From positions 1-64,000 of the forward strand of contig NZ_JAAXOQ010000010.1 of NCBI RefSeq assembly GCF_012396015.1: 64,000 bases of DNA, given 5' to 3'. This document shows positions 34,866-44,444 of this stretch, piece after piece. A model generated the notes under the pieces. The model saw only the letters and a list, made by a program, of their open reading frames with translations, made no database searches and was not told the DNA's origin. The position numbers and the translations under genes were made by a program. Source of the DNA: Tsukamurella spumae. Lineage in GTDB: Bacteria; Actinomycetota; Actinomycetes; Mycobacteriales; Mycobacteriaceae. The stretch's first letter is position 1, and each line of letters opens with the position of its first letter.

Positions 34866-36719
34866 GTGCGGCGGAGGTCCCTGGGGCTGGCGGTGTCGTC
34901 GGCCCTCCTGGCGGCGACCCTCACCGCGTGCGTCGCCGACCCGCCCCCGGCCGTCCCGGGGTCGGAGACCTCCGCGCCGCCGCAGGTTCCCACGACGACC
35001 GGCACCACCGTGCAGGTCGCGATCGACGGCCTGGGGGCGGGGTTCAACCCGCACCTGGCGTCGAACTCGTCCGCCGCGGCGCGGGCGCTGGCGGCGATGA
35101 CGCTACCCAGCGTGTTCCGGGAGGCACAGGCCCCGGACGGCAGGGTGACGCTCACACAGAACACCGATCTGATCCCGACCATCGAGCAGCCGGCGCCTCT
35201 GCAGATCGCCTACACCATCCGGCAGGACGCGCAGTGGTCCGACGGTGCGCCGATCGCCGCGGAGGACTTCGTCTACCTGTGGCAGTCGATGATCACCGCC
35301 CCCGACACCGTCGGCTCGGCCCCCTATCGGCAGATCGAATCGGTCGCCTCCGGCGCCGGCGGCAAGCGGGTCATCGTCACGCTCAAGGCGCCCCTGCCGG
35401 GGTGGCGGACGCTGTTCCAGAATCTGCTGCCCAGCCACCTCGTCAAGGGCTCGCCCGGCGGTTTCAACGGCGCGATGCGCGAGAAGATCCCGGCGTCCGG
35501 CGCGGGCTACCTGGTCAAGAAGGTCGACGTCGCGCGGGACGAGGTGACCCTCGAGCGCAACGACCGCTACTGGATGAAGCCCGCCCTCGTCGACCGCATC
35601 GTGCTGCGCAAGGGCGGCAGCGACACGCAGCTCGCCAACTCGGTGCGCACCGGCGACGTGCAGGTCGTCTCGGTGCACGGCGGACCGTCGTTGTTGGCCC
35701 AGCTGACCTCGATCTACCAGGTCCGCGCGATCGAGCAGGTCGACCCGCGCGTGCTGTCCCTGACACTGAACACCCGGTCGAAGTTCCTCACCGATGTCGC
35801 GGTGCGGCGCGCCCTGCTCGACGCGGTCAACGTCGACCTGCTCACCACGGTCGGCTCCGGGGGCGACACGGTCCGGCCCGCCCGCGCGCAGGTGCTGGCA
35901 CCGTCGGACCCGGGGTACGCGCCGACCATGCCGCCCCGGCCCCCGGCGGCCGAGGCCAAGGCCAAGCTGGAGAAGGCCCTCGCGGCGGCGGGCTATTCGC
36001 TGCAGACCGCGCCGATCCCGCCGAGCCAGAGCGTGCCGCCCACGCCGCCCCCGCCCACCGGCACCGCGGACCCGTCCACGAGCGCGGATCCCTCCGCGCT
36101 GCCGGTTCCGCCGTCCCCGTCGCCGGGGGAGAGCGTGCAGCAGTACGTGCGTGACGGGGTGCCGATGTTCCTGCGGATCGGCGTTCCGCAGGGCAATGTC
36201 CCCGCGTTCGCGGTGGCCAGCAATGCCACCGACCAGTTGCGCGCGATGGGCGTGTTCGCGTCCGTCGTCGCGCTGGACCCGCAGGTGGTGGCCGGGACGG
36301 CCCTGCTCGACGGGGCCGTCGACGCGGTCGTCGGCTGGTCGGGGACCGGCCCGACGCCCGTCGAGCGGTTCGCGGCCCGCGTCGCCTGCCCCGCCCCGCC
36401 CTCGCAGGATTCCGGGCGCGCCGCTACCACGACCCCCGCCGCGCCGAATCCCGAGAACGACCCCGCCGCGACCACGGTCGGCGGCAACCTGGCCGGCCTG
36501 TGCGACGCCGACCTGCAGGACCTGGCCCACGCGGGCCTGCGCGGCGACGCCCTCGACCTCGGTGCGATCGACGCCGACCTGTGGTCCCGCGCCACGGTCC
36601 TGCCGATCCTGCAGGACGTCACCCTCTCGGCCGTGGGCCCGACGGTGCAGGGGGTCACTCTCGAGGGACCGCCGCAGGACGGCGTGTTCAGCGGTGTCGA
36701 AGGGTGGGCCCGCAAGTGA
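34866..36719 (+). CDS. lpqW: Family 5 solute-binding lipoprotein, LpqW-like
   Basis: A 617-residue exported lipoprotein. The signal sequence starts MRRR and ends in a good lipobox LTAC (C22). The mature part follows the oligopeptide-binding (SBP_bac_5) pattern (AYTIRQDAQWSDGAPIAAEDFVYLW, in part), with a Pro/Ser/Thr-rich insertion around residues 380-420. Position directly before mshB matches M. tuberculosis lpqW (Rv1166), whose product steers PIM precursors toward lipoarabinomannan rather than importing peptides. With pimE in the same window this role is plausible here. AAGGAGG precedes GTG 34866. Its stop overlaps the mshB start (GTGA). Confidence 0.82.
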   Translation: MRRRSLGLAVSSALLAATLTACVADPPPAVPGSETSAPPQVPTTTGTTVQVAIDGLGAGFNPHLASNSSAAARALAAMTLPSVFREAQAPDGRVTLTQNTDLIPTIEQPAPLQIAYTIRQDAQWSDGAPIAAEDFVYLWQSMITAPDTVGSAPYRQIESVASGAGGKRVIVTLKAPLPGWRTLFQNLLPSHLVKGSPGGFNGAMREKIPASGAGYLVKKVDVARDEVTLERNDRYWMKPALVDRIVLRKGGSDTQLANSVRTGDVQVVSVHGGPSLLAQLTSIYQVRAIEQVDPRVLSLTLNTRSKFLTDVAVRRALLDAVNVDLLTTVGSGGDTVRPARAQVLAPSDPGYAPTMPPRPPAAEAKAKLEKALAAAGYSLQTAPIPPSQSVPPTPPPPTGTADPSTSADPSALPVPPSPSPGESVQQYVRDGVPMFLRIGVPQGNVPAFAVASNATDQLRAMGVFASVVALDPQVVAGTALLDGAVDAVVGWSGTGPTPVERFAARVACPAPPSQDSGRAATTTPAAPNPENDPAATTVGGNLAGLCDADLQDLAHAGLRGDALDLGAIDADLWSRATVLPILQDVTLSAVGPTVQGVTLEGPPQDGVFSGVEGWARK

Positions 36720-37633
36720 CGACGCCCGACGCCGCACCGCACCGGCTGCTGCTGGTGCACGCGCATCCCGACGACGAGACCATCACCACCGGCGGCACGA
36801 TCGCCCGCTACCTGGCCGAGGGCGCCGAGGTCACGGTCGTGACCTGCACGCTGGGCGACGAGGGCGAGGTCATGGAGCCGCGGTTCGCGCAGCTGACCTC
36901 CGACAACGCCGACCAGCTGGGCGGATACCGGATCGGCGAGCTGACCGCGGCGCTCGCGGCGCTCAGCGACCCGTCGGGGCCCGTGCTGCGGCCGCTGTTC
37001 CTGGGCGGCATGGGGCGCTGGCGCGACTCCGGCATGGCGGGGACACCCGCGGCGGCGCACCCGCGCGCCTTCGCGACCGCCGTCGCGACCGGGCGGCCCG
37101 ACGGTGGCCCGGTGGCGGCGCTCGTGCGGGTACTCCGGGAACGGCGGCCGCAGGTCGTCGTGACCTACGACGAGGTCGGCGGCTACGGCCACCCCGACCA
37201 CATCGCCGCGCACGCGGTGACGCACGCGGCGGTCGAGGCGGCTGCGGATCCGTCGCTGCCGGGCGAGCCCTGGCGGGTCGAGAAGCTGTACTGGACGGTG
37301 ACGGCCCGCGGCGACCTCGACGCCGGGCTGGACGCGCTGCACGACGCGGCGCTGCCCGCGGACTGGCGCGTGGCCGCCCCCGACGAGCTGCCCGCCCACG
37401 ACGACGCCGAGGTCACGACCCGGATCGACGTGGCCGCCGTCGCCGATCGCAGGGCGGCCGCGCTGCGGGCGCACGAGACGCAGCTGGCGGTGGACCCGAC
37501 GGGCACCGCGTTCGCCCTCACCAACCGGATCGCGCAGCCGGTGTTCGGCGAGGAGTCCTTCGTGCTCGCCCGTGGCACCGCGGCGCCGGGACCGGACGGC
37601 ATCGAGCGCGACCTGTTCGCGGGGATCGCCTGA
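36716..37633 (+). CDS. mshB: N-acetyl-GlcN-Ins deacetylase (mycothiol biosynthesis)
   Basis: A 305-residue zinc deacetylase that removes the acetyl group from N-acetylglucosaminyl inositol, the second step of mycothiol synthesis. The PIG-L/LmbE-type zinc motif HAHPDDE starts at residue 15, with H17 and D20 as ligands, and the third ligand is in [12 protein letters not shown]. The catalytic aspartate is in the PDDE motif. The length agrees with mycobacterial MshB. The GTG start overlaps the lpqW stop and its own stop overlaps the next ATG, so this is a tightly coupled operon. Confidence 0.93.
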   Translation: MTTPDAAPHRLLLVHAHPDDETITTGGTIARYLAEGAEVTVVTCTLGDEGEVMEPRFAQLTSDNADQLGGYRIGELTAALAALSDPSGPVLRPLFLGGMGRWRDSGMAGTPAAAHPRAFATAVATGRPDGGPVAALVRVLRERRPQVVVTYDEVGGYGHPDHIAAHAVTHAAVEAAADPSLPGEPWRVEKLYWTVTARGDLDAGLDALHDAALPADWRVAAPDELPAHDDAEVTTRIDVAAVADRRAAALRAHETQLAVDPTGTAFALTNRIAQPVFGEESFVLARGTAAPGPDGIERDLFAGIA

Positions 37634-37983
37634 TGGCGCCGCTGGACCGCGCGCTGCTCGGCGTGGCGGCGCTCGGCGGCGCCGTCTGCGCCGTGGGGGC
37701 CACGATGTACCTGTACACCTACGCGGGGTCCGTGCCGCTGCCCCTGTCGGCGGTGGTATTCGGCGCGTTCCTGTCGCTGCTCTCGGTCGCGGCGCGCCGA
37801 CTCGGGGGAGAGTCCTTCCACGCCGCGCTTCCCGTGATCGCCTTCCTCGTGGTGATCGTCGCGTTCCTGCTGGGTGGGCCCGGGAACAGCACCGTCTTCT
37901 ACGACTGGCGGCTGCTCCTGGTCGTCCTTTGTGGAATCGGAATGCCGGTAGTCTCCGGATACCTGGCATCATCGGAGAAGTGA
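37633..37983 (+). CDS. Small membrane protein (Rv1171-like position)
   Basis: A 116-residue protein with four predicted transmembrane helices (about 7-30, 36-55, 64-82 and 90-110) and very short loops. It sits between mshB and fbiC, as the uncharacterised Rv1171 does in M. tuberculosis, with start and stop codons overlapping both neighbours (TGATG at 37631-37635; GTGA at 37980-37983). Nothing in the sequence indicates an enzymatic site. A structural or assembly role in the membrane is possible, but the function is unknown. Confidence 0.75.
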   Translation: MAPLDRALLGVAALGGAVCAVGATMYLYTYAGSVPLPLSAVVFGAFLSLLSVAARRLGGESFHAALPVIAFLVVIVAFLLGGPGNSTVFYDWRLLLVVLCGIGMPVVSGYLASSEK

Positions 37984-40595
37984 CGGACGCTGACACGCCG
38001 ACCCCCGCCCTGCTGCCGATGCCCTCGGTACGCCAGCAGACGGCCGAGCCGCGCACACCCGATTCCCCCGAGCCCTACGTGCCGACCGCGTCGGCGATGC
38101 GCCGCGCGCTGCGTCGTGCACGCGACGGCGCCGTGCTCAATGTCGACGAGGCCCAGGTCCTCCTCGCCGCCCGCGGCGACGACCTCGACGACCTGTGTCG
38201 CTCCGCCGCGCGGGTGCGTGATGCGGGCCTGCGGGAGGCGGGCCTGATCGGGGCCGACGGTGCGCTGCAGGTCACCTATTCCAAGAAGGTCTTCATCCCC
38301 ATCACGCGGCTGTGCCGCGACCGGTGCCACTACTGCACCTTCGTGACGGTCCCGGGCAAGCTCGCCGCCGAGGGCCATGGCGCCTACATGGAGCCCGATG
38401 AGATCCTCGAGGTCGCGCGTCGTGGTGCCGAACTGGGCTGCCACGAGGCCCTGTTCACCCTGGGCGACCGACCCGAGGACCGCTGGGAGGCGGCGCGGAC
38501 CTGGCTCGACGAGCGCGGCTACGACTCCACGCTGGACTACGTCCGCGCCATGGCGATCCGGGTGCTGGAGGAGACGGGCCTGCTCCCGCACCTCAACCCG
38601 GGCGTCATGAGCTGGGAGGAGCTCTCGCGGCTCAAGCCCGTCGCGCCGTCGATGGGGATGATGCTCGAGACCACCTCCGAGCGGCTGTTCACGGAGAAGG
38701 GACAGCCGCACTACGGCTCGCCCGACAAGGACCCCGCGGTGCGCCTGCGCACGCTCACGGACGCCGGCCGGCTGTCGGTGCCCTTCACGACGGGGCTGCT
38801 CATCGGCATCGGCGAGGACGAGCGCGAGCGCGCCGAGTCGATCATGGCCATCCGCAAGGCGCACAAGGCCTTCGGCCACGTGCAGGAGGTCATCATCCAG
38901 AACTTCCGCGCTAAGCCGGACACCGCGATGCGGTCGGCCCTGGACGCGGACCTCGAGGTCTACCGCGCGGCGATCGCCGTGACCCGGATGGTGCTGGGGC
39001 CCGCGATGCGCGTGCAGGCGCCGCCGAACCTCGTCTCCGCGGACGAGTGCCGACTGCTGCTCGAGGCGGGCGTGGACGACTGGGGCGGCGTCTCGCCGCT
39101 CACCCCGGACCACGTCAACCCCGAGCGGCCCTGGCCGGACCTGGACGCGCTGGCGCAGATCACCGCCGCGGCGGGTTTCGAACTGCGGCAGCGACTCACG
39201 GCGCAGCCGAAGTACGTGCGGGCGGGCAACCCGTGGATCGACCCGCGAGTGGCGCCGCACGTGGCCGCCCTCGCGGACCCGGGGACCGGCCTGGCGAACC
39301 CGGACGCGATGCCCGTCGGCCTGCCCTGGCAGGAGCCGGACGAGGAGTGGGCGTCGTCGGGCCGCACCGATCTCAACACGGCGATCGACATCGACGGGCG
39401 CAACACCGACACGCGCTCGGACCTCGGGTCGGCGTTCGGCGATTGGGAGTCGGTGCGCGAGCAGGTCCTGTCGCTGTCGGCGCCGGAGAAGGTCGAGTCG
39501 GACGTGCTGTCGGCGCTGCGTGCGGCCGAGAAGAACCCGAGCGGGCTCTCGGACGACCAGTACCGTGCGCTCGCGTACGCCGACGGTGACGGACTGGAAG
39601 CGCTGGTGGCCCTGGCGGATCAGCTCCGCAAGGACGCGGTCGGCGAGGTGGTGACCTATGTCGTCAACCGGAACATCAACTTCACCAACATCTGTTACAC
39701 AGGCTGCCGGTTCTGCGCCTTCGCGCAGCGCAAGGGCGACGCCGATGCCTTCACGCTGTCCATGAAGGAGGTCGCCGACCGCGCCGAGGAGGCGTGGCAG
39801 GTGGGCGCCACCGAGGTCTGCATGCAGGGCGGCATCGATCCGGACCTGCCCGCCACGGGCTACGCCGACCTGGTGCGCGCCGTCAAGGACCGCGTGCCCG
39901 GGATGCACGTGCACGCCTTCAGTCCGATGGAGATCGTCAACGGTGCCGCGCACTCGGGCCAGTCGGTGCGGGACTGGCTGATCGGGCTCCGCGAGGCGGG
40001 CCTGGACACCATCCCCGGCACCGCCGCGGAGATCCTCGACGACGAGGTGCGATGGGTGCTCACCAAGGGCAAGCTGCCCACCTCCGCGTGGATCGACGTG
40101 GTCACCACCGCGCACGAGGTGGGGATCCGGTCCAGCTCGACGATGATGTACGGCCACGTCGACAACCCGTCGCACTGGGTCACGCACCTGAACGTGCTGC
40201 GCGACATCCAGGACCGCACGGGCGGTTTCACCGAGTTCGTGCCGCTGCCCTTCGTGCACCAGAGCGCCCCGCTGTACCTCGCGGGCGCGGCGCGGCCGGG
40301 GCCGACCAAGCGCGACAACCGCGCCGTGCACGCGCTGGCGCGGGTCATGCTGCACGGCCGGATCGATCACATCCAGACCTCGTGGGTGAAACTGGGCGCG
40401 GCGGGCACCCAGGCGATGCTGCAGGGCGGCGCCAACGACCTGGGTGGCACGCTGATGGAGGAGACGATCTCGCGGATGGCGGGCTCGGCCCACGGATCGG
40501 AGAAGACGGTGGCGGAGCTGCACGCGATCGCGAACGGGATCGGGCGACCCGCCCGGGAGCGCACCACCACGCATGCGCAGCGGGGTGCCGCGTGA
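37980..40595 (+). CDS. fbiC: FO synthase, fused CofG-CofH (coenzyme F420 biosynthesis)
   Basis: An 871-residue bifunctional radical-SAM enzyme that makes the deazaflavin FO from tyrosine and 5-amino-6-ribitylamino-uracil. The N-terminal CofG half has its [4Fe-4S] motif at C112, C116 and C119 (CRDRCHYC). The C-terminal CofH half has the second motif at C572, C576 and C579 (CYTGCRFC). The linker around residues 440-520 is acidic and low in conservation. The single-chain fusion is characteristic of actinobacteria. Both junctions with neighbours overlap (GTGA), placing F420 and mycothiol synthesis genes in one transcript. Confidence 0.96.
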   Translation: MTDADTPTPALLPMPSVRQQTAEPRTPDSPEPYVPTASAMRRALRRARDGAVLNVDEAQVLLAARGDDLDDLCRSAARVRDAGLREAGLIGADGALQVTYSKKVFIPITRLCRDRCHYCTFVTVPGKLAAEGHGAYMEPDEILEVARRGAELGCHEALFTLGDRPEDRWEAARTWLDERGYDSTLDYVRAMAIRVLEETGLLPHLNPGVMSWEELSRLKPVAPSMGMMLETTSERLFTEKGQPHYGSPDKDPAVRLRTLTDAGRLSVPFTTGLLIGIGEDERERAESIMAIRKAHKAFGHVQEVIIQNFRAKPDTAMRSALDADLEVYRAAIAVTRMVLGPAMRVQAPPNLVSADECRLLLEAGVDDWGGVSPLTPDHVNPERPWPDLDALAQITAAAGFELRQRLTAQPKYVRAGNPWIDPRVAPHVAALADPGTGLANPDAMPVGLPWQEPDEEWASSGRTDLNTAIDIDGRNTDTRSDLGSAFGDWESVREQVLSLSAPEKVESDVLSALRAAEKNPSGLSDDQYRALAYADGDGLEALVALADQLRKDAVGEVVTYVVNRNINFTNICYTGCRFCAFAQRKGDADAFTLSMKEVADRAEEAWQVGATEVCMQGGIDPDLPATGYADLVRAVKDRVPGMHVHAFSPMEIVNGAAHSGQSVRDWLIGLREAGLDTIPGTAAEILDDEVRWVLTKGKLPTSAWIDVVTTAHEVGIRSSSTMMYGHVDNPSHWVTHLNVLRDIQDRTGGFTEFVPLPFVHQSAPLYLAGAARPGPTKRDNRAVHALARVMLHGRIDHIQTSWVKLGAAGTQAMLQGGANDLGGTLMEETISRMAGSAHGSEKTVAELHAIANGIGRPARERTTTHAQRGAA

Positions 40596-41356
40596 ACGCG
40601 CTGGAGCCGCGCGGCGGCGCCGTGACGGGCGAGGTGACGGATCTGGAGCTGGCCCGCACCGTCGGGGTGTTCGTGGCGGTGGCCCGTCCGGCGGTGGCCG
40701 GGGCGCGGTTCGTCTCGACGCTCGCCGGCCTGTCGCCCGTTCCGCTGGTCAACGACTACCTCAAGCGGGACGCGAACGGCCGGTCCCGGTGGTGGGTGAT
40801 CCCCGTCGGCGCGGTGTCGACGGTGGCGGTGGCCTGGCCGGGCGCGCTCGGCGTCGTTGCGCGCCTGCTGCCGGTGCAGACCTACCTGGGCTTCGCCAAC
40901 CAGACCCTGGTGGTCGTCGGTGTCGCGGGGGAGCACGGCGTCGATCAGGTGCCGGAGCAGATCGACCTCGTCGCACGGGTGCTCTCCCGTCGGCAGATCG
41001 ACTCCCGCGCGCTGCTGGGTGACCGGCCCGGCTTCCAGGACCTCGTCCCCGTGCGCGAGAGCGCCGACAAGGTCCGCGGCGGCGTCTTCTCCGCGTTCGG
41101 CGCGGTCCGCGACGTGTTGCACACCGTGAGGTCCGCGCGGTCGGCCCTCGAATCCCGCCCACGCCCCGGCGGCGTCTTCGACACGATGGGCAAGCTGCCC
41201 GGCGTCGGTGCGGTGGCGGGCTACCTGGGCGAGTTCGCGACGCTGCGCGTCGTCGAGGCCCGCGCGTCCGACGGTGCCAAGATCCTCGGCCTGGAAGCCG
41301 TGTTCGCCGGTACCGCCGTCACCAGCGAGATCGCCGACCCGGAACCGGAGAACTGA
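40592..41356 (+). CDS. Hypothetical protein coupled to fbiC
   Basis: A 254-residue protein I cannot assign. Its GTG start lies within the fbiC stop (GTGA, 40592-40595). Residues about 60-95 are hydrophobic and contain [19 protein letters not shown], possibly a membrane-contact or buried segment, followed by [18 protein letters not shown]. The C-terminal half is mixed alpha/beta with many charged residues ([19 protein letters not shown]). No cofactor motif is visible. Tight coupling to fbiC suggests it is expressed with the F420 pathway, but I see no evidence that it takes part. A weak hairpin follows before nupC. Confidence 0.6.
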   Translation: MNALEPRGGAVTGEVTDLELARTVGVFVAVARPAVAGARFVSTLAGLSPVPLVNDYLKRDANGRSRWWVIPVGAVSTVAVAWPGALGVVARLLPVQTYLGFANQTLVVVGVAGEHGVDQVPEQIDLVARVLSRRQIDSRALLGDRPGFQDLVPVRESADKVRGGVFSAFGAVRDVLHTVRSARSALESRPRPGGVFDTMGKLPGVGAVAGYLGEFATLRVVEARASDGAKILGLEAVFAGTAVTSEIADPEPEN

Positions 41357-41380
41357 CGAGGGCGGACCGTCGGGCCCCGG

Positions 41381-42598
41381 TCAGGAGATGAGGCCGACGA
41401 CGGTGGCGGAGATGAACGAGACCAGCGTGGCGCCGTAGAGCAGCTTGAGGCCGAACTTGGCGATCTGGTCGCCCTGCTCGGGGGCGAGCGACTTCGCGGC
41501 GCCGGCGATGATGCCGATCGAGCTGAAGTTCGCGAACGAGACCAGGAAGGTCTGGACGATCGCGGTGGCGCGCTCGCTCATCACCACGGCGCCGCCGGGG
41601 TTCTGCGGGGTGAACGAGAGCATGGCCACGAACTCGTTGCTGACGAGCTTGGTGGCCATGATCTGGCCCGCCTGCACGCTCTCGCCCCAGGGGACGCCCG
41701 TGAGCCAGGCCAGGGGCGCGAAGACATGGCCCAGCACGTCCTGGAAGGTCGTGCCGTTGAACACCCACGCGAACAGGCCGTTGATGAGCGCGAGCAGAGC
41801 GACGAAGCCGATCAGCATGGCGGCCACCGTGAGTGCGACCTTGGCGCCGTCCATGATGTACTCGCCGAGCATCTCGAAAAAGGACTGCTTCTTCTGCTCG
41901 GGCGCGGCGAAGACATCGTCCTCGGGTGCGATCTCGTACGGGTTGAGCAGCGAGACGACGATGAACGCGCCGAACAGGTTCAGCACGATCGCCGCGACGA
42001 CGTACTTCGGCTGGATCATCACCATGTACGAGCCGACGATCGACATCGACACCGTCGACATCGCCGACGCGGAGAGCGTGTACAGGCGGTTCGGCGGCAG
42101 CGTCGGCAGGATCTTCTTGATCGCGATGAAGTTCTCGGACTGGCCGATGATCGCGGAGCTCACCGAGTTGAAGGACTCCAGCTTCGGCATGCCCGTGACC
42201 TTCGACAGCACCAGGCCGAGGTACTTGATGATCAGCGGCAGCAGCTTGATGAACTGCAGGATGCCGATCAGCGAGGAGATCACGATGATCGGCAGCAGCA
42301 CGTTCATGAAGAACGGGCCGGCACCGTCGGGGTTCGTCTTGAAGTCGACGAGACCGCCGAAGACGAAGGTCGTGCCCTCGTGCGCGAACCCCAGGAGGTT
42401 CTTGAAGCCCCTGGAGAGTCCGTCGATCACGGTCTTGCCGATGGGGGTCTTGAGCATGATCAGGCCCAGCACGAACTGGATGACGAGCATGCCGAGGATG
42501 TACGGCGCCTTCTTCTTGAGCATGGCTGTGTTCCGCGTGGGCAGGTACGCGAGGAACAGGAAGACGAGCAATCCGAACACACCGACGATTACGTGCAC
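41381..42598 (-). CDS. nupC: Concentrative nucleoside transporter, NupC family
   Basis: A 405-residue CNT-type transporter taking up nucleosides with H+ or Na+. About eight to ten transmembrane segments are present. Family signatures include GQSENFIAIK (substrate region), LPPNRLYTLSASAMSTVSMSIVGSY (in parts) and SNEFVAMLSFT followed by SFANFSSIGI. The start is GTG 42598. A near-perfect CRP-type site (42600-42615) lies immediately upstream, so cAMP-dependent control by the CRP/GlxR homologue is likely. Divergent from fdxA. Confidence 0.92.
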   Translation of the reverse strand: MHVIVGVFGLLVFLFLAYLPTRNTAMLKKKAPYILGMLVIQFVLGLIMLKTPIGKTVIDGLSRGFKNLLGFAHEGTTFVFGGLVDFKTNPDGAGPFFMNVLLPIIVISSLIGILQFIKLLPLIIKYLGLVLSKVTGMPKLESFNSVSSAIIGQSENFIAIKKILPTLPPNRLYTLSASAMSTVSMSIVGSYMVMIQPKYVVAAIVLNLFGAFIVVSLLNPYEIAPEDDVFAAPEQKKQSFFEMLGEYIMDGAKVALTVAAMLIGFVALLALINGLFAWVFNGTTFQDVLGHVFAPLAWLTGVPWGESVQAGQIMATKLVSNEFVAMLSFTPQNPGGAVVMSERATAIVQTFLVSFANFSSIGIIAGAAKSLAPEQGDQIAKFGLKLLYGATLVSFISATVVGLIS

Positions 42599-42599
42599 G

Positions 42600-42615
42600 A
42601 GTGAATGAAATCACA
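42600..42615. promoter_or_regulatory. CRP/GlxR-type binding site
   Basis: AGTGAATGAAATCACA fits the TGTGA-N6-TCACA consensus at 9 of 10 conserved positions. It ends 2 bp before the nupC GTG, so a bound factor would more likely repress nupC; it is about 30 bp upstream of the fdxA -35 and could also act there. Confidence 0.7.
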
Positions 42616-42642
42616 CTCCGGCAAGTTAGGCGATACTTCTTT

Positions 42643-42672
42643 GTGACAGGTTCCAACGGACCGGAATACTGT
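42643..42672 (+). promoter_or_regulatory. fdxA promoter
   Basis: GTGACA (42643-42648), an 18-bp spacer and TACTGT (42667-42672) lie 35 bp before the GTG of fdxA, whose ribosome binding site is GAAGGAGA. Confidence 0.5.
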
Positions 42673-42706
42673 GCAGGAGAAGCAGTCGGTGCGAAGGAGA
42701 TGACAG

Positions 42707-43033
42707 GTGACGTACACCATCGCAGAGCCCTGTGTGGATGTGCTCGACAAGGCATGTATCGAGGAGTGCCCGGTCGACTGTATCTACGAGGGCAACCGGA
42801 TGCTGTACATCCAGCCCGACGAGTGCGTGGACTGCGGCGCCTGCGAGCCGGTGTGCCCGGTCGAGGCGATCTTCTACGAGGACGACGTGCCGGACGAGTG
42901 GGCCGAGTACGTGAGCGCGAACATCGATTTCTTCAACGAGATCGGTTCGCCCGGCGGTGCCGCGAAGCAGGGGAAGATCGACTACGACCACCCCTTCATC
43001 AAGGCGCTCCCGCCCATGAACACCGAGCACTGA
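42707..43033 (+). CDS. fdxA: 7Fe ferredoxin
   Basis: A 108-residue electron carrier with a [3Fe-4S] and a [4Fe-4S] cluster. Cysteines are at 9, 17, 21, 25 and 40, 43, 46, 50; the N-terminal C-x7-C-x3-C pattern marks the 7Fe type, and C-x2-C-x2-C-x3-CP gives the second cluster. It corresponds to M. tuberculosis fdxC (Rv1177) in sequence and in position before dapC. GAAGGAGA lies 7 nt upstream of GTG 42707. It supplies low-potential electrons to unidentified partners. Confidence 0.95.
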   Translation: MTYTIAEPCVDVLDKACIEECPVDCIYEGNRMLYIQPDECVDCGACEPVCPVEAIFYEDDVPDEWAEYVSANIDFFNEIGSPGGAAKQGKIDYDHPFIKALPPMNTEH

Positions 43034-43046
43034 CGGGACTGCGCAC

Positions 43047-44147
43047 ATGAGTCGTCCGTCGCTGGCTTCACGGCTGCCGGACTTCCCGTGGGACACCCTC
43101 GCGGACGCGAGGGCCAAGGCCGCGGCGCATCCGGGCGGCATCGTCGACCTGTCGGTGGGCACGCCCGTCGATCCCGTCGCCGAACCGATCCGGCGGGCCC
43201 TGTACGAGGGCTCCGCGTTCCCCGGCTACCCGGCCACGATCGGCACTCCCGCGCTCCGGGAGGCGGCCGCGTCGGCGCTGAGCCGCAGGTACGGCACCGT
43301 CGCCCTGCCGGAGAACGCGATTCTGCCCGTGATCGGGACCAAGGAGGCCATCGCGCAGCTGCCCACGCAGCTGGCGCTCGGCGCGGACGACGTGGTCGTC
43401 ATTCCGGAGGTCGCCTACCCGACCTACGAGGTGGGTGCCCTGCTCGCCGGGGCGCGGCCGGTGCGGGCCGACGGTACCGCCCAGCTCGGCCCGGAGCGGC
43501 CCGCGCTGGTGTTCGTGAACTCGCCGTCGAACCCGACCGGCAAGGTCCTGGGCGTCGACCACCTGCGCAAGGTCGTGCAGTGGGCGCGTGCGCGCGGCGC
43601 GATCGTCGCCTCGGACGAGTGCTACCTGGGCTTGGCCTGGGAGGCGGAGCCGGTCTCGATCCTCGACCCGCGGGTGTCCGACGGTGACCCGACCGGACTG
43701 ATCGCGATCCACTCCTTGTCGAAGACCTCGAACCTGGCGTCGTACCGCGCGGGCTTCCTCGCGGGCGACCCGGCGCTCATCGCGGAGCTGGCGGCCGTGC
43801 GCAAGCACGCCGGCGCGATCCTGCCCTTCCCGGTGCAGGCCGCGATGACCTACGCCCTGTCGGTGGACGAGCACGAGGCGGAGCAGCGCGCCCGCTACGC
43901 CGCCCGCCGGGCGGTGCTGCTGGACGCGGTCCGTGGGGCGGGGTTCACCGTGGACCACTCCGAGGCCGGCCTGTACCTGTGGTCGACCCGCGGCGAGCCC
44001 TGCCGCGACACCGTGGACTGGCTCGCCGAGCGCGGCATCCTCGCCGCGCCGGGCGAGTTCTACGGCCCGCAGGGCGCGCAGCACGTCCGCATCGCGATGA
44101 CCGCGACCGACGAGCGGATCGCCGCCGCCGCCGAACGCCTGGCCTGA
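43047..44147 (+). CDS. dapC: N-succinyldiaminopimelate aminotransferase
   Basis: A 366-residue PLP aminotransferase (fold type I) acting in the lysine/meso-diaminopimelate pathway, using glutamate to aminate N-succinyl-2-amino-6-ketopimelate. The PLP lysine is K226 in SLSKTSNLASYRAGF. The substrate and cofactor motifs SPSNPTGKVLG and SDECYLGL are present. Position after fdxA matches actinobacterial dapC (Rv1178). dapD and dapE, the neighbouring pathway steps, are 3-6 kb downstream in the same window. Only 13 nt separate it from fdxA, so they are probably co-transcribed. Confidence 0.92.
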   Translation: MSRPSLASRLPDFPWDTLADARAKAAAHPGGIVDLSVGTPVDPVAEPIRRALYEGSAFPGYPATIGTPALREAAASALSRRYGTVALPENAILPVIGTKEAIAQLPTQLALGADDVVVIPEVAYPTYEVGALLAGARPVRADGTAQLGPERPALVFVNSPSNPTGKVLGVDHLRKVVQWARARGAIVASDECYLGLAWEAEPVSILDPRVSDGDPTGLIAIHSLSKTSNLASYRAGFLAGDPALIAELAAVRKHAGAILPFPVQAAMTYALSVDEHEAEQRARYAARRAVLLDAVRGAGFTVDHSEAGLYLWSTRGEPCRDTVDWLAERGILAAPGEFYGPQGAQHVRIAMTATDERIAAAAERLA

Positions 44148-44153
44148 CCGGGA

Positions 44154-44444
44154 TCAGCCGTCGAGCGCGATGTCCGACGGGTGGCCGGCCAGCGGCGTGA
44201 TCTCCACGGTCATCCACTTGAACAGCGGTAGGCCCCAGAGGATCTCGTGCAGCCGCTCGTTGTCGGCGACATCGAAGATCGAGATGTTGGAGTACTGGCC
44301 GACGATGCGCCAGATGTGCACCCACTCGCCGCCGCGCTGCAGCTCCTGGCTGTAGGCCTTCTCGATCGCGATGGTCTCAGCCCGGACCGCCGGGTCCACG
44401 TCGTCGGGGATGGCGACGTCCATGCGTACCGCGTACAGCGCCAT
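44154..44444 (-). CDS. catC: Muconolactone delta-isomerase
   Basis: A 96-residue small enzyme that isomerises muconolactone to 3-oxoadipate enol-lactone in the ortho-cleavage (beta-ketoadipate) pathway. The sequence MALYAVRMDVAIP, the HIWRIVGQYSNISIFDV core and WMTVEITPLAGHPSD are characteristic. The conserved Glu in the AIEKAYSQELQR helix is retained. ATG 44444 shares one base with the catA stop, so the two are translationally coupled. It is convergent with dapC, with only 6 bp between stops. Confidence 0.93.
   Translation of the reverse strand: MALYAVRMDVAIPDDVDPAVRAETIAIEKAYSQELQRGGEWVHIWRIVGQYSNISIFDVADNERLHEILWGLPLFKWMTVEITPLAGHPSDIALDG

Noticed and set aside
32700-35054. A 784-codon minus-strand open frame opposite typA
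   Set aside because: Antisense shadow of typA; composition typical of reverse-complement coding and it would cross the typA promoter.
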